64,000 nucleotides of DNA from Aquimarina sp. RZ0 (GCF_008370685.1 NZ_VTZU01000008.1:1-64000), one strand, 5' to 3'; shown: positions 26,725 through 37,190, counted from the stretch's first letter. The notes: a model not told the origin generated them from the letters alone. A program made the numbers and translations.

Positions 26725-28751
26725 CTCGTTTCTTTTTTGGGTACATATCCTATCGCCGATACGTGTGTCAGGAATTCTTTAAATAGTAATGCTTTTGGGT
26801 ACGATAAATCCCTAGTAGGCGGCATATAATAGGATTTTGATTTATTCATTGGATCACACATCTGCCAGGATAATCTGGCATATGTTTTTGTCTTTGGCTT
26901 ATTGGCCAGGCTAAAAACTTCTCTATTCATAAAGGGAAATAGTAATTCATAAAAAGACAACACTTCTTTATACATAAAATCAAAACTCATTGAACCGGGA
27001 TCTTTATTAAAAAGATGCCAATCATCATTCATAACAACCGCATGTAGCATATTAGAATCAGGATATATTGATTGTAAACTCTCTATCGTATAAGCTTCAA
27101 AATCATCTTTTTTTAAAAGATTCGATATTTTTTCTTTCTCCTGATCGTTATGAATAAAGAATACCCGCAGAGAACCGCTGGATATTCCTCTTAGCGTAAT
27201 TGTTGCCTTACCATCAATATCGGTAGAAAAAACTATCTGATCAGAAAAAATAGTATGATCATCTTCTGTTGCCACAGATATGGATGCTTTTTTTATCGTA
27301 TCTAATAAAAAATCTGAATTATTAAAAGGATGAAAAAACGGATTGTATTGTTGTACGATCTGAATCTCTTCTATAGAACAAGGCTTTCCTCTCTTAAAAC
27401 TCCTGATTTCTATAGATTCATCAAAAAAGAGGTTATTCTTTTCTGAAGGAATTTCCAGATATATACTTGCCTGATCTGCCTGTATTATAATCGATTGCTC
27501 CATTAATACAAGATCAGATGTTCCTTGTGAACTTTCTACGGCAAAATACAAGTCGTTTTGTTCTATATGATGCCATTCTTCATCTGTAAATTCATTACAG
27601 ATAGGAATATCCAGAACTCCACAGCTTACTAAAAAATCTGGGGTAGAAAATGATTCTTTTGTGAGTTTTATAATCGGTTTATCTAATCCTTTAGAAAAAA
27701 GGTTCAGATTTTCTTCTATACAAACCACTCCTACCTCATGCAAAGGACCATTAATGGCATGTAGACTTCTCTTTGAAAAAGGAAAACCAATAATAGCATT
27801 GAGCGACACATGATCTTTTTTTATTTTTGCACTTAGCATCCCCAAATTCTTACACCATTGATTTTGTAAATTTTTATAATTTGGCACAAATACTCTACCA
27901 GCCGGATATGTTGCCATCTCTGTAGAAGGATTCCAGATACCAATAGTACCGTAGAGTGAGTAAAATGCAGGTGTATCAGGTGCTACAGGATTTGATGCAT
28001 TGCATAATGTAAACTGAACAACGATCCCTTGTGCTTCTTGTTTATTCTTCAGGATTTCTTTGAACAAATGTGTACAAGTGGCATTAGATTGTTCATCTAA
28101 TTCAATTATGTCTTTTTCTGAAATTACAAATTGGTATACGGCAGCTCTTCCGATCTCATCATTATTCCAATGTTCCGGAAGATCCTTATAATGCATTGTT
28201 TTATTCCATCTGGCATGTTGAACTTGATTAATATTGCCATTAATATAATATCCGGATGAAATATCAGTAAGCCTTTCACCTACCGTAAATTGTCCTCCAA
28301 AAATTTGTCTCGTACTTGCATCTGTTGGATCCAGTTTAACCACTTTGGGCTGATTAAAACTTGTTTGCAGGTATTCATTATAATGCCCCCAAAGGCTTAC
28401 TGATTCACCTATCAGTACTCCCTGAGTAATGGTTTCCTGAGGAGACAGTTGATAACTTGTTACCTTTGCATCCCATAAAACGCGACTGTTGCCTTCATAA
28501 TCTCTACCAGCCGTAGGATTAAAATTTCCTTCTTTTGATAATTTCCCATCAGTATCAAATCGATCTCCTATGGAGGTGAAGTACTTATAAAACTCCTCTG
28601 GGTTGGTATTAAAATCAATTAACCTACCCTTTTCATCATAAATTTGATTTTTTGTTAGGTCTATATTCCCTGAAAAATTATTATTCCCCGTTGGTTCATG
28701 TAAAGAGCAAATACCCGAAAAGTGAATACGGGGAAAGTCTAAAACTGACAT
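26721..28751 (-). CDS. vioB: VioB/RebD N-terminal part, separate gene
   Basis: A 676-aa protein matching the N-terminal two-thirds of VioB. It opens with LDFPRIHFSGICSLHEPTGN, close to the VioB opening, and shares SVSLWGHYNEYLQTSFNQP, RQIFGGQFTVG and, near 622-650, KTYARLSWQMCDPMNKSKSY followed by YMPPTRDLS. In VioB that last stretch leads straight into the ferritin-like domain. Here the frame stops at TGA in an ATGA junction and the next gene carries on. A single-base slip would fuse them to 1092 residues, so either true gene fission or an error or frameshift is possible. It starts 21 bases after the oxidase gene. Confidence 0.9.
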   Translation of the reverse strand: MSVLDFPRIHFSGICSLHEPTGNNNFSGNIDLTKNQIYDEKGRLIDFNTNPEEFYKYFTSIGDRFDTDGKLSKEGNFNPTAGRDYEGNSRVLWDAKVTSYQLSPQETITQGVLIGESVSLWGHYNEYLQTSFNQPKVVKLDPTDASTRQIFGGQFTVGERLTDISSGYYINGNINQVQHARWNKTMHYKDLPEHWNNDEIGRAAVYQFVISEKDIIELDEQSNATCTHLFKEILKNKQEAQGIVVQFTLCNASNPVAPDTPAFYSLYGTIGIWNPSTEMATYPAGRVFVPNYKNLQNQWCKNLGMLSAKIKKDHVSLNAIIGFPFSKRSLHAINGPLHEVGVVCIEENLNLFSKGLDKPIIKLTKESFSTPDFLVSCGVLDIPICNEFTDEEWHHIEQNDLYFAVESSQGTSDLVLMEQSIIIQADQASIYLEIPSEKNNLFFDESIEIRSFKRGKPCSIEEIQIVQQYNPFFHPFNNSDFLLDTIKKASISVATEDDHTIFSDQIVFSTDIDGKATITLRGISSGSLRVFFIHNDQEKEKISNLLKKDDFEAYTIESLQSIYPDSNMLHAVVMNDDWHLFNKDPGSMSFDFMYKEVLSFYELLFPFMNREVFSLANKPKTKTYARLSWQMCDPMNKSKSYYMPPTRDLSYPKALLFKEFLTHVSAIGYVPKKETR

Positions 28752-28772
28752 ATCTAAAAACTAAATTATAAT

Positions 28773-30224
28773 TTAAACTGCTACCTTTGCCAAATCTTTT
28801 TTGGTAATAGCCTCTATTTGTTCTAAAGAAGATCTGATCGCTCCTTCTATCCAGGCTTGTTTTTCTGAGCAGTGTTCACCTGCAAAAAACAAATTCCCTT
28901 CTGGTTTAATGATATCTTCATACAATTGATCTATAGGATCTCCTAATTCCTGATCATTTTCTCCGTTCCACATAACACTGCATCCCCCTAATGTCCATTT
29001 ATGATCCTCCCAGGAAATACTTTCTGTTTTTAATACCATATTATTTTCTTTTATTTCGGGATGAAACCTTCCTATCAATTCTTTTACCTCATTGAGCCTA
29101 TCTTGTTTGCGCATCGATGCGATTTCTTTAGAATCTCCACCAATTGCATATGATCCTAACAAAACTCCTTCTTTGGTTTTACTTTCATTATCCGGGTAAT
29201 ACACCTGCCTTAATTTATTATCTGTGATAGAAGCGCCACTTTTTATTTTATGTTTTTCATTTTCCCAAAATCGTTCTTTACACAAAAACAATACCTTAGA
29301 GGCATCAGCATACTTCAAATCATTAATTGCTCTAAGTTTTGAATCAGAAAAACCGGATAACTTCAAATTTTTAAGCACACTATATGGTATAGTACAGATA
29401 GTTTCAGAACTTATAATAGTATCACCATCATTAAATTCTATATGAACCTCATCTCCTAAAACTGAAATACCGCTCACTGGTTTATTGAGATGTATTTCTT
29501 CTTTTAAAAATTGTGCCAATGCTTCAGGAAATATACTCATCCCTCCTTCTAATCTGTACAATTCTTTTTTTGTTTCTAAAATAATATCTCTTAAAAATAA
29601 TTGTAGTGAAGGGTTTACCTTGTCTAGAAATTTATCTGCGTGCTTCAATATATTTCTAAATGTAACTTCTTCTTCATCATACTTAATTTCATTATTACAA
29701 AATAATGTATCTATTTCTTGTGCAAGCCCGTTATAAAGGTCTCTGGTAAAAAGTTCTCTGATTTCTACCGGAGAAATGGCTTCGATCAAAATTTTGAGCC
29801 CGGTAATATATTTTCTTGCTGTCTCTGATTTTAAATTCTGATCAAACCTGTTTAGGTAACATAAACTTAATTCTTTGATTACTTTATCGATCCTGTATAT
29901 TTTATTATTCAGATCTGCATAACAATTATCTTCATTAAAAACTGTCTTAAACCTCCTGAGCTTATTGCAAAGCCCTAATTCTTTAATATAATGAAGTACT
30001 AACTCGTGGTCATCAGGAATTCTCATTGCTCCTAGTTCCCCATATAAGTCTGGATTAAAATATTTAGTAAAAACCCTTCCTCCTATCCTGTCACTCGCTT
30101 CATAAATTTTAACTGTATACCCTTTTTTCTTTAACTCGTACCCTGCAACTAAACCAGCTATTCCTGCTCCAAGAATAATGATTTCCTTTTGTTCTTTAAA
30201 AATGTTTTCACTTACCATTGCCAT
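28773..30224 (-). CDS. RebO/StaO/VioA-type tryptophan oxidase
   Basis: A 483-aa flavin amine oxidase. The dinucleotide-binding motif GAGIAG is at 19-24 followed by YEASDRIGGR (41-50). The substrate-domain motif ELGAMRIPDDHELVLHYI is near 63-80, and the C-terminal FAD motif FFAGEHCSEKQAWIEGAIRS is near 447-466. RebO, StaO and VioA oxidise tryptophan (or 7-chlorotryptophan) to the indole-3-pyruvate imine, supplying the dimer synthase. This protein is longer than VioA (about 418 aa) and reads more like RebO. It is first in the cluster, so it defines the operon start. A general L-amino-acid oxidase is the alternative, but the context argues for tryptophan. Confidence 0.82.
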   Translation of the reverse strand: MAMVSENIFKEQKEIIILGAGIAGLVAGYELKKKGYTVKIYEASDRIGGRVFTKYFNPDLYGELGAMRIPDDHELVLHYIKELGLCNKLRRFKTVFNEDNCYADLNNKIYRIDKVIKELSLCYLNRFDQNLKSETARKYITGLKILIEAISPVEIRELFTRDLYNGLAQEIDTLFCNNEIKYDEEEVTFRNILKHADKFLDKVNPSLQLFLRDIILETKKELYRLEGGMSIFPEALAQFLKEEIHLNKPVSGISVLGDEVHIEFNDGDTIISSETICTIPYSVLKNLKLSGFSDSKLRAINDLKYADASKVLFLCKERFWENEKHKIKSGASITDNKLRQVYYPDNESKTKEGVLLGSYAIGGDSKEIASMRKQDRLNEVKELIGRFHPEIKENNMVLKTESISWEDHKWTLGGCSVMWNGENDQELGDPIDQLYEDIIKPEGNLFFAGEHCSEKQAWIEGAIRSSLEQIEAITKKDLAKVAV

Positions 30225-31305
30225 TGGAATTTGTTTTAAAATAATTCGTTGTTTAAATGATTTTAGTTATTCATTTATGACGATTTTGTGTACAATATTA
30301 GTAAGCTTTAGTTTTGTGGATATCTATGAGCCCAACACTCTATAAATATGCCATGGGATATCTTCAATAAGATGCCTTAATGATTGACATGCTAATTGTA
30401 ACTTTATTTATTTTTTAAAGATTAAAAAAAACGAAATATGCTGTACCTGTGTTTTATCAAACACAATACATTACTATTTCATCTAACTATGGAGGGGGTT
30501 CTAAATCTAAAGGGGTATCTTTTCTTAATTAAAATCAAAGAATTTAGATTTATTTCATAACTGTAACTCGATCTAAATACTATTTTTAAGTATCCTTTTT
30601 GTTTAAAGCGATTGTTATCATCTTATGTAATTTAATATCTGTTATGTATTACTCTTATTATTAATCAATTGAATATCCACCAAGTGAATCAAATGAATAA
30701 TTGTATATTTTTCTATTTATAATCATTCTTACGGGTATAATTTTGATGCTGCAAACTGTTTTTTTAATCTTTCTAGTACTCAAATTAAAACTATACCACA
30801 ATTTTTAATAATTTATAAAGTTAGTTTTACTTCATTTAGTATACATTAATGATTTGTAACATCTTAGATAGTATACATACGAATTCTGAAGGCCGTTTAA
30901 CATTGTTTATTGGTTTTAAAAGTTGTGAGTTAGATTAAAATCTGGAGTGAATTTAATACAAAAAAAGTAAAATTCCCTCAATTTAACACAAAATATTTAT
31001 AAAAATAATAGGTTGATAATATTGGCAAGAGTAATAATGTAGATTACAAAACTCTATTTTACCCTTACTTTTATTACACTATTAATATCTATTTATCATA
31101 GAATATCTGGTGATTACTAAACGTTTAATGTCTGATCAAAAATCTCGGTAAAGATTAGATTTTGGCAATAATCAGTACAATCATATCGTATAATATCATA
31201 TAAGACCAGCCACTAATATAGAAAAGACCGTCCAAAAGTTTTTGGGCAGTCTTACTATAATTTTTAAATATCTTTTTTATTAGTTTACCAGATGTTGATA
31301 CTTTA
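30225..31305. other. Long non-coding stretch upstream of the cluster
   Basis: About 1080 AT-rich bases with no open frame of note. The cluster promoter should be within the first few hundred bases, but no regulator gene, exact Bacteroidota promoter or riboswitch-like structure was recognised. A terminator for the 31306 gene is at 31224-31253. Confidence 0.45.
31224..31253 (-). terminator. Terminator of the beta-helix/ricin-like gene
   Basis: AAGACCGTCCAAAAG pairs imperfectly with TTTTTGGGCAGTCTT. It lies about 50 bases after the stop of the 31306-33390 gene and is followed on the minus strand by TTTT. Confidence 0.65.
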
Positions 31306-33390
31306 TTATTTCACAACAAGTCTTTTGACGAAATCGTTTGAGGAACGTAATAAATAAATACCACTGGCTAATTGAGATACATCCAAAACATTATTCGTAT
31401 GTGTATGTATTTTTTCTTTTCGTACCAGCATTCCTGCTGCATTATAGAAAGCTACGCTAATCACAGGATTATTTTCATCTTCAAAATAAATTGAGGCAAT
31501 ATCGCTAACAATGTTAGGAACTATTTGCAATCCTTCTACAGGCGTTTTTTGAAGAAGACCAGCATTTTTTGCAGTAGAAGAAGGATTGATCCACCATCTC
31601 CCAAAGTTATCAGGCTCTTTGACTGATCGTGTTCCATCACTATTAAATTGTTTATGCATGATTAGTTTTGGAGTCGTTCCATCCATAGCAAGAACAGATT
31701 GTTTTTCGTTCCCTGCCGGTAAAATTTTAAATAAACCACTCATTCCTCCTTCTCTCAAAATCCATTTTGGAATATCATTCCCCTGATATGCTAAGAATGG
31801 ATATACATTTTCCTGAACACCATCTAGAATTTCTTTTTCTGTATATCCTTTATGCGTCTCCAAATGTCTGTTATTGCTTACATTTTTGATATGATAATAG
31901 AATGGTGGAACCCAGGTAATCTCCCATTTAACACTATTATTACTTGCATTCGCAGTTTTTAAAGTATAGCTATTACCGTCTGAAGCAAGTTTCCTATTGG
32001 TATTTCCTGCATTAACGATTTCATAAATTCCTGTACCTCTCAGTTCAATAGGATCATTGATGCTCGTTAAATTTAATTTACCAGAAGCAAATTGAGCACT
32101 ATTTATATTGTTATTACCTCCACTATAGGGTACATTGATTTCACATCCTTTTGACCAGTTTTGAAAACCTGTATTTCCTGTAATTGTAATATTTCTGGAA
32201 ACAAATTCTTGATTTGCAGCAATTTCTTCTCCTGTCTTATATCTATTCTCATAATACTTAAAGTCTATCATATTCACACCAAACGGATAAGCACTTGATA
32301 GGTTATTGTTCTTAATACTTATGTTTGTGGGTGCATAGCCATTTACAAAAAAGTTATATTCTCCTGATACTGTATTATTTTGAATATTAATATTAGTTAC
32401 TGCCTGCAATTCACTATCCAGAGTAATAATTCTACTTCTTTCAAAATCTGTTCTGGTTGATTGCGCATTACAAACAAATTGATTGTAAGAAATTAGAATA
32501 TTATTAGAGAACTCCTCTACATGGATCATATCTACATACGCATTGTTATCTGTAAAGGTATTTACACTTATGTTTATATTTTTGATTCTAGAAAGTGCTA
32601 CTCCAGTATTTTCGAAGTCACACTCGAGAATGTAAGTACCTTCGCCACTCCATACAACAGGGTAAGAAGTATTACCTGCATCAAGTGAAATACCTCTACT
32701 ATCAAATCCAAAAGCTCCAGAAGGCGTTACAGGTTTAAATTTACATCTAAAAAAAGTAGCTTTTTTCATTCCATTAACTCGTGTTCTACGATCGTTTATA
32801 TATCCTATCCTTGCAAAATCTAAAAAGGATACATTTTTAAAATCTACTTGCATACCATTGCCTGCAAAACAACTATAGAATCCACCAGATAACTCTACGT
32901 TAGTAAATGCAATACCTGTATATTGATCATCTGCAGTATAACCAGGGGATCTAAAATTATCAATATACGTCTGAGAACGTGCATCAACCAACACAACCTC
33001 ATTATTAACAGCAGAAATTTTAATATTAGTAAATTTCACATCATTTGACCTAATAAGAAATGAAGTGACATTCGTAAGGTTTGTTCCGATACCAGAACTA
33101 CCCCTTACATTAGCATTATAACCGTTGGGAGTAAACCCTTGAAAAGTAATTCCTTTATTCACAACTATAACTTTACCATTCAGATTATAATTTCCTGCTT
33201 CAATAAAGTAAATTATATCTCCAGAGGCTGCTTGGTCAATTAAGTATTGTAAATGATCTCCATTTTGAGTTTTATTCATATACCATGTACTGGCATTCAG
33301 TCCATTAACAAATAAAAAAGTAAATAAAATTAGGCAATAGAGGCTTAACCTCTTGGGACTACGTCCCGGAAGAGTACTAGTAAATGTCAT
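31306..33390 (-). CDS. T9SS-exported beta-helix protein with ricin-like region
   Basis: A 694-aa protein with an N-terminal export signal (hydrophobic core at 17-32, ending NGLNAS). A right-handed parallel beta-helix covers about 45-430, with ladders of N-I-x-I-x-N-N turns. A region at about 455-590 has ricin-B-lectin-like repeats (NRKLASDGNSYTLKT, KWILREGG). A type IX sorting domain closes it (final LDVSQLASGIYLLRSS). The helix resembles PL6/chondroitinase-B-like lyases, but no Lys/Arg catalytic pair could be assigned. It is an isolated gene with about 1.1 kb of non-coding DNA on both sides. Confidence 0.7.
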   Translation of the reverse strand: MTFTSTLPGRSPKRLSLYCLILFTFLFVNGLNASTWYMNKTQNGDHLQYLIDQAASGDIIYFIEAGNYNLNGKVIVVNKGITFQGFTPNGYNANVRGSSGIGTNLTNVTSFLIRSNDVKFTNIKISAVNNEVVLVDARSQTYIDNFRSPGYTADDQYTGIAFTNVELSGGFYSCFAGNGMQVDFKNVSFLDFARIGYINDRRTRVNGMKKATFFRCKFKPVTPSGAFGFDSRGISLDAGNTSYPVVWSGEGTYILECDFENTGVALSRIKNINISVNTFTDNNAYVDMIHVEEFSNNILISYNQFVCNAQSTRTDFERSRIITLDSELQAVTNINIQNNTVSGEYNFFVNGYAPTNISIKNNNLSSAYPFGVNMIDFKYYENRYKTGEEIAANQEFVSRNITITGNTGFQNWSKGCEINVPYSGGNNNINSAQFASGKLNLTSINDPIELRGTGIYEIVNAGNTNRKLASDGNSYTLKTANASNNSVKWEITWVPPFYYHIKNVSNNRHLETHKGYTEKEILDGVQENVYPFLAYQGNDIPKWILREGGMSGLFKILPAGNEKQSVLAMDGTTPKLIMHKQFNSDGTRSVKEPDNFGRWWINPSSTAKNAGLLQKTPVEGLQIVPNIVSDIASIYFEDENNPVISVAFYNAAGMLVRKEKIHTHTNNVLDVSQLASGIYLLRSSNDFVKRLVVK

Positions 33391-34157
33391 ATTTTGGGGT
33401 TTTTTTGTTTTCTTAGTTACGAATGTAGTATTTTTCTTATACTAAAAAAAGGAATAATCGATAAAATGTCATAATTTTTACGCTTAAACCATAATTATAC
33501 TACTTTTTTAACATATCGAAACACCTCTAAACGTTATATCTCTTCTAAAGCCTCAATATCTGAAAACCGGGTATACAATCGCTAAAAAAGTAGACCTTAG
33601 AAAGCACACCTGTATTTTTTATAGAAAATATTTTTCTTAGAACAATAAAATCATGTATGCACAGCATTTATTAATGCTACTGTAAAAAGCAAGGAAAATG
33701 TAGCTCAATAAATAAAGAAAAACTCGATAAATAGCACCTCTTAAATACTAAAACCCGAATATCAGAGATCAAACTGGTTTTGAATTCTTACTAAAAAATC
33801 CAAAAATTTATTTTTATTACTTATTTTTTTAATGCATATCCCGATGTTTCCGTTAATTCTATCTTAAGCCCTTTTAATCCTTGATTTTTTTTATACTGCT
33901 ATAAAACTTATGATAATAACACAACCCAGTATGTCTAGTAATTACAAGGTATCAGGCCAACGAATGAAAAATTATTGAAAAACTTAACCGGAAAAGCATA
34001 TAATTTTTTATCTCAAATTTTTGAAGAAAAATCTATTCACCTAAGTCATCACTATTTTGACTTACTTTGATCTAATTATATAGTGTAGAATAAAATTTTA
34101 GAAGGGCATCATTCGAGCAAACTATTTTTAGAATTAGAAACTAATTAATTCAATTCT
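33391..34157. other. Long intergenic stretch
   Basis: An AT-rich stretch upstream of the beta-helix gene with no gene or clear motif. Family-5 repeat sequence begins at 34158. Confidence 0.4.
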
Positions 34158-34284
34158 CTGCTAAAGTCATTTCTTTTTGTTTTACACTGAAACAAAAAAC
34201 ATCGATAGTGTAGCGCTAGTATCTATGAATTTTCCTTCTCGTCTGAATTAATAAATAATTTGATTCAGTTTACGGCGATTTCAT
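34158..34284. repeat. Dispersed repeat family 5, longer copy
   Basis: CTGCTAAAGTCATTTCTTTT at the left and GTCTGAATTAATAAATAATT, then TGATTCAGTTTACGGCGAT at the right match the shorter copy at 60501-60570. A fragment of the left part occurs at 15734-15757, and a middle segment of about 57 bases is absent from the 60.5-kb copy. Confidence 0.65.
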
Positions 34285-34370
34285 TTAATAAGAATTGGTA
34301 TAAAGAATTGATGAAAGCTTAAAGTCGAAAGGGGATTATGACTTTCTGATAGATTTTATAATCTTTCAAA

Positions 34371-34405
34371 AAAAATAACCATCTCAATATGAGATGGTTA
34401 TTTTT
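34371..34405. terminator. Terminator after the metallophosphoesterase gene
   Basis: AAAAATAACCATCTC and GAGATGGTTATTTTT form a perfect 15-bp stem with a 5-base loop and A/T runs on both sides. It lies 122 bases beyond the stop of the minus-strand gene. Confidence 0.8.
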
Positions 34406-34527
34406 ATTAGACCAAAAATTTAGATCTATATAGGTTTTTATGAAATAATTTTAGCCTAAGAAGATAGAGGCAAAAGCATTCTATCTAGAACTCTTTACTA
34501 TAACATCAAAAGGTAAAATTTGATCAC

Positions 34528-36798
34528 TTACCTTTTTACCAATCGTTTTGTAAACAAGGTAGTACCATCTTGATCATTAATTGTCAACAGGTAAATCCCT
34601 TTCTGACTCACCTTTGAATTTAATGTAATTGTTGTATCCTGCGATGTATTTGAAAGCTTTTTTCTATAGATAATACTTCCATTAAGGTTATAAATAACGG
34701 CTGTGTATTTTTTATTGGATGTAAGTGTGGATGTCGCAAAAATATTTATTTGATTCTTAAAAGGGTTCGGGAATACTTTAAAATCGGCCTCTCCGTCTAA
34801 AAACGGTTTCTGAACCAACATTTTTTGAGAATCAATGCTGGATCTACTACTACAGGAACCTAAATTTGTCCATCCGCCATCTACTCTTTCAAACAAAGAG
34901 CCTTCATGTACTACTCTACTCCCAATAGCATAGTTTTCCTCACTATCCCAAGCTGGAATACCTGCACATATATCAACCGAGCCTGTATCATCAGTTTCAT
35001 AGTCTACCACTAATCGAGCTGCTTTATTTGCTCCTCCCTCATAAGAATCTGCTACTCTTTTTGCAGAAGTATTTGTTAAGCTAATCCCTATACCTCTTAT
35101 TATAAAACTGGCACTATTACCCGATCTCCAATTACTTTTATTCACCAGTCTTTGCACCATATTCTTAAGATTCGGAGAACGTTGAGCACTTCCGCTTTGA
35201 TTACTTGACCAGGAAGAAGGATTCCAGTTTACTTTACTAGAAAAAACGGATCTTCCAGAAACATTATTAGAACTAGAAAAGGCGGAAGAATTACTGCTAT
35301 TGTGCAATGAAATTTCTAACGCTGCATCTGCACTATTATCTTCATCAGCAGTAAACTGAATATAGGCATTTGTAATCGTTGCATTTTTGGGCAACGCTAT
35401 CGAGTTAAATCGTAGTCCTACGATCTGGTTCCCCGCATCATTATGACTATCATATACAAGTTCAAGATCACTACTATCTCTATACAAATCTCCATTTTGT
35501 CCTTCTTCTACGTCATCACGACCATTATTGATAGCAACTTCTATCCTACCACTGTCCGGATTTATGATAGTACCTTTATTTATTGTCACTACACTACCAT
35601 TAGAAGGGTTCCAGATATCCAGATTTGATGGGATACGAAAAACGTTATTATTAGAAACCTGTCCTACTTGTGATGCATTATCTACTTTAATCGTTCTTGT
35701 CTCTATTTTATTTTCATCAACAAAAATCCATTTAAACTGATTGAACTTTGATGAATTGCGTGTCCAGTCTTTACGATCATTATTAGTCCGTAATGGTGCC
35801 CCCCAGCAACCTTCTCCTACATAGACAGTTCCATCCTCATCATCTCTCTTAAAACCTTCATCATTACCAGAACTAGATGATGGGCGAAGTGGCCAGGTCG
35901 TTTTTACGGTATGCGCATCACACTCTACTACTAATCTGACACCTTTATCATAGAAGAGTCGTGCCCAATTATTATACTGGCTATTACCTTCATCTTTTGA
36001 GCGTACGTGCGGACGCATAGGTTTATGATACTGAGCCATCTTCCAGACTACATCAGAATTTGCATTTAAATCATTTTTTAACCACGTAGTTTGATTTCCT
36101 GAAATTGATGTTTCTGTATTCAACGTATAAGTTCTTATCAGGTTATTCCCAAAAGTAATTGCATAATAAATGTTTGATGATGGTGTATCAAATAGATTAT
36201 AAATACTTCTATTACTATCTTCGTGATTCCCTCTGGCAGCAATAATAGGAAACATCCTACCATCTGAGGCTATAGTTAACTGCCAGTCATTGAACCAGGT
36301 TTGCCATTGGCTACTGGAATCTCTATCTGTCATATCGCCTCCGAATAAAACTGCATGAGGCTTTAGTTTTGAAACAAGAGTATTTGCATTTCTTCTGGGA
36401 GTTCTATTGTTACGAGAATCTCCTCCTGCAATAAAGGATAACCTACTATTATCAGCTGGTGCGGTTTTAAACCAAAAACGCTCACTAGTCCCGCGACTAT
36501 CCCTGATCACAAAATAATAGGCGGTATCTGGTCGTAATCCGGTTAATCTTGCAAACGTATTCTCCATCCCTTTGTAAGAAACAGTCCTATCTGGTGATTT
36601 CACATTTGGATAATCATCATAATTAGTTCCATAATCTGTAGTGCCATAATATACTTTGGGGCTACTACCTGAGGTTTGATCCCATCCTACAACTATAGAC
36701 GTAGCAGGATTACCTCGTAAAGTGAGTCGGTATTTGTCATTAGAAGCTTGTATTTGTAATCCAAGAAGAATTACAAAAAGAGTAAATGCTCTTTTCAT
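34528..36798 (-). CDS. T9SS-exported purple-acid-phosphatase-like enzyme
   Basis: A 756-aa exported protein with a signal peptide (1-18). An N-terminal fibronectin-III-like domain (about 22-110) precedes a calcineurin-like metallophosphoesterase with motifs IAGGDSRNN, LFGGDMTDRD, RGNHEDS, AQYHKP and a final CDAHTVKT. A linker leads to a DNRLRE-type beta domain (about 420-610), then a chitin-binding-type CBM5/12 module (PAWDSEENYAIGSRVVHEG, about 623-660) and a T9SS sorting domain (VFPNPFKNQINI, about 678). It should hydrolyse phosphate esters at the surface, anchored or targeted by the carbohydrate-binding module. Confidence 0.82.
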   Translation of the reverse strand: MKRAFTLFVILLGLQIQASNDKYRLTLRGNPATSIVVGWDQTSGSSPKVYYGTTDYGTNYDDYPNVKSPDRTVSYKGMENTFARLTGLRPDTAYYFVIRDSRGTSERFWFKTAPADNSRLSFIAGGDSRNNRTPRRNANTLVSKLKPHAVLFGGDMTDRDSSSQWQTWFNDWQLTIASDGRMFPIIAARGNHEDSNRSIYNLFDTPSSNIYYAITFGNNLIRTYTLNTETSISGNQTTWLKNDLNANSDVVWKMAQYHKPMRPHVRSKDEGNSQYNNWARLFYDKGVRLVVECDAHTVKTTWPLRPSSSSGNDEGFKRDDEDGTVYVGEGCWGAPLRTNNDRKDWTRNSSKFNQFKWIFVDENKIETRTIKVDNASQVGQVSNNNVFRIPSNLDIWNPSNGSVVTINKGTIINPDSGRIEVAINNGRDDVEEGQNGDLYRDSSDLELVYDSHNDAGNQIVGLRFNSIALPKNATITNAYIQFTADEDNSADAALEISLHNSSNSSAFSSSNNVSGRSVFSSKVNWNPSSWSSNQSGSAQRSPNLKNMVQRLVNKSNWRSGNSASFIIRGIGISLTNTSAKRVADSYEGGANKAARLVVDYETDDTGSVDICAGIPAWDSEENYAIGSRVVHEGSLFERVDGGWTNLGSCSSRSSIDSQKMLVQKPFLDGEADFKVFPNPFKNQINIFATSTLTSNKKYTAVIYNLNGSIIYRKKLSNTSQDTTITLNSKVSQKGIYLLTINDQDGTTLFTKRLVKR

Positions 36799-37190
36799 AG
36801 AAAATATAGTTAAATTGGTTGGTATAAAATTACATTTTAATCATAAAACTAATCTATTAAATAAGGTGAAAATCATTTTTATTTTTTTTTAATTTAAAAT
36901 TAAACCTGCCAACAAAAGAGTGCTAAAAGAATAACTTCTGTTTTACAATCAATTAACATTTAGCCCAGTAATTCTATTATGTCTAAAACCTATTACATTA
37001 ATAAAATATAGTATGTATCAGGCATTGGTTTTTTTGGTATAAAAAAGGCGTTATTTATACTATCTCGTTTTAAAATTACCCATACAAATTTGCTTTTTAT
37101 CTCAATATTCTAAAAACAAGATTAGACTAAACTACTACAGAGTATTAACCAATATTTATCGATTGATATGAGTAATTATTGCACAAGAAA
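36799..37190. other. Intergenic stretch between divergent genes
   Basis: AT-rich, with no gene or distinctive motif. Family-3 hairpins follow directly at 37191. Confidence 0.4.

Noticed and set aside
23387..30224. Annotation of the cluster simply as violacein biosynthesis
   Set aside because: VioC and VioD are absent, the oxidase is RebO-like, and a StaP-like P450 is present, so a violacein product cannot be assumed.
30225..31305. Hidden regulator or transporter gene upstream of the cluster
   Set aside because: No frame with coding character was found on either strand in this stretch.
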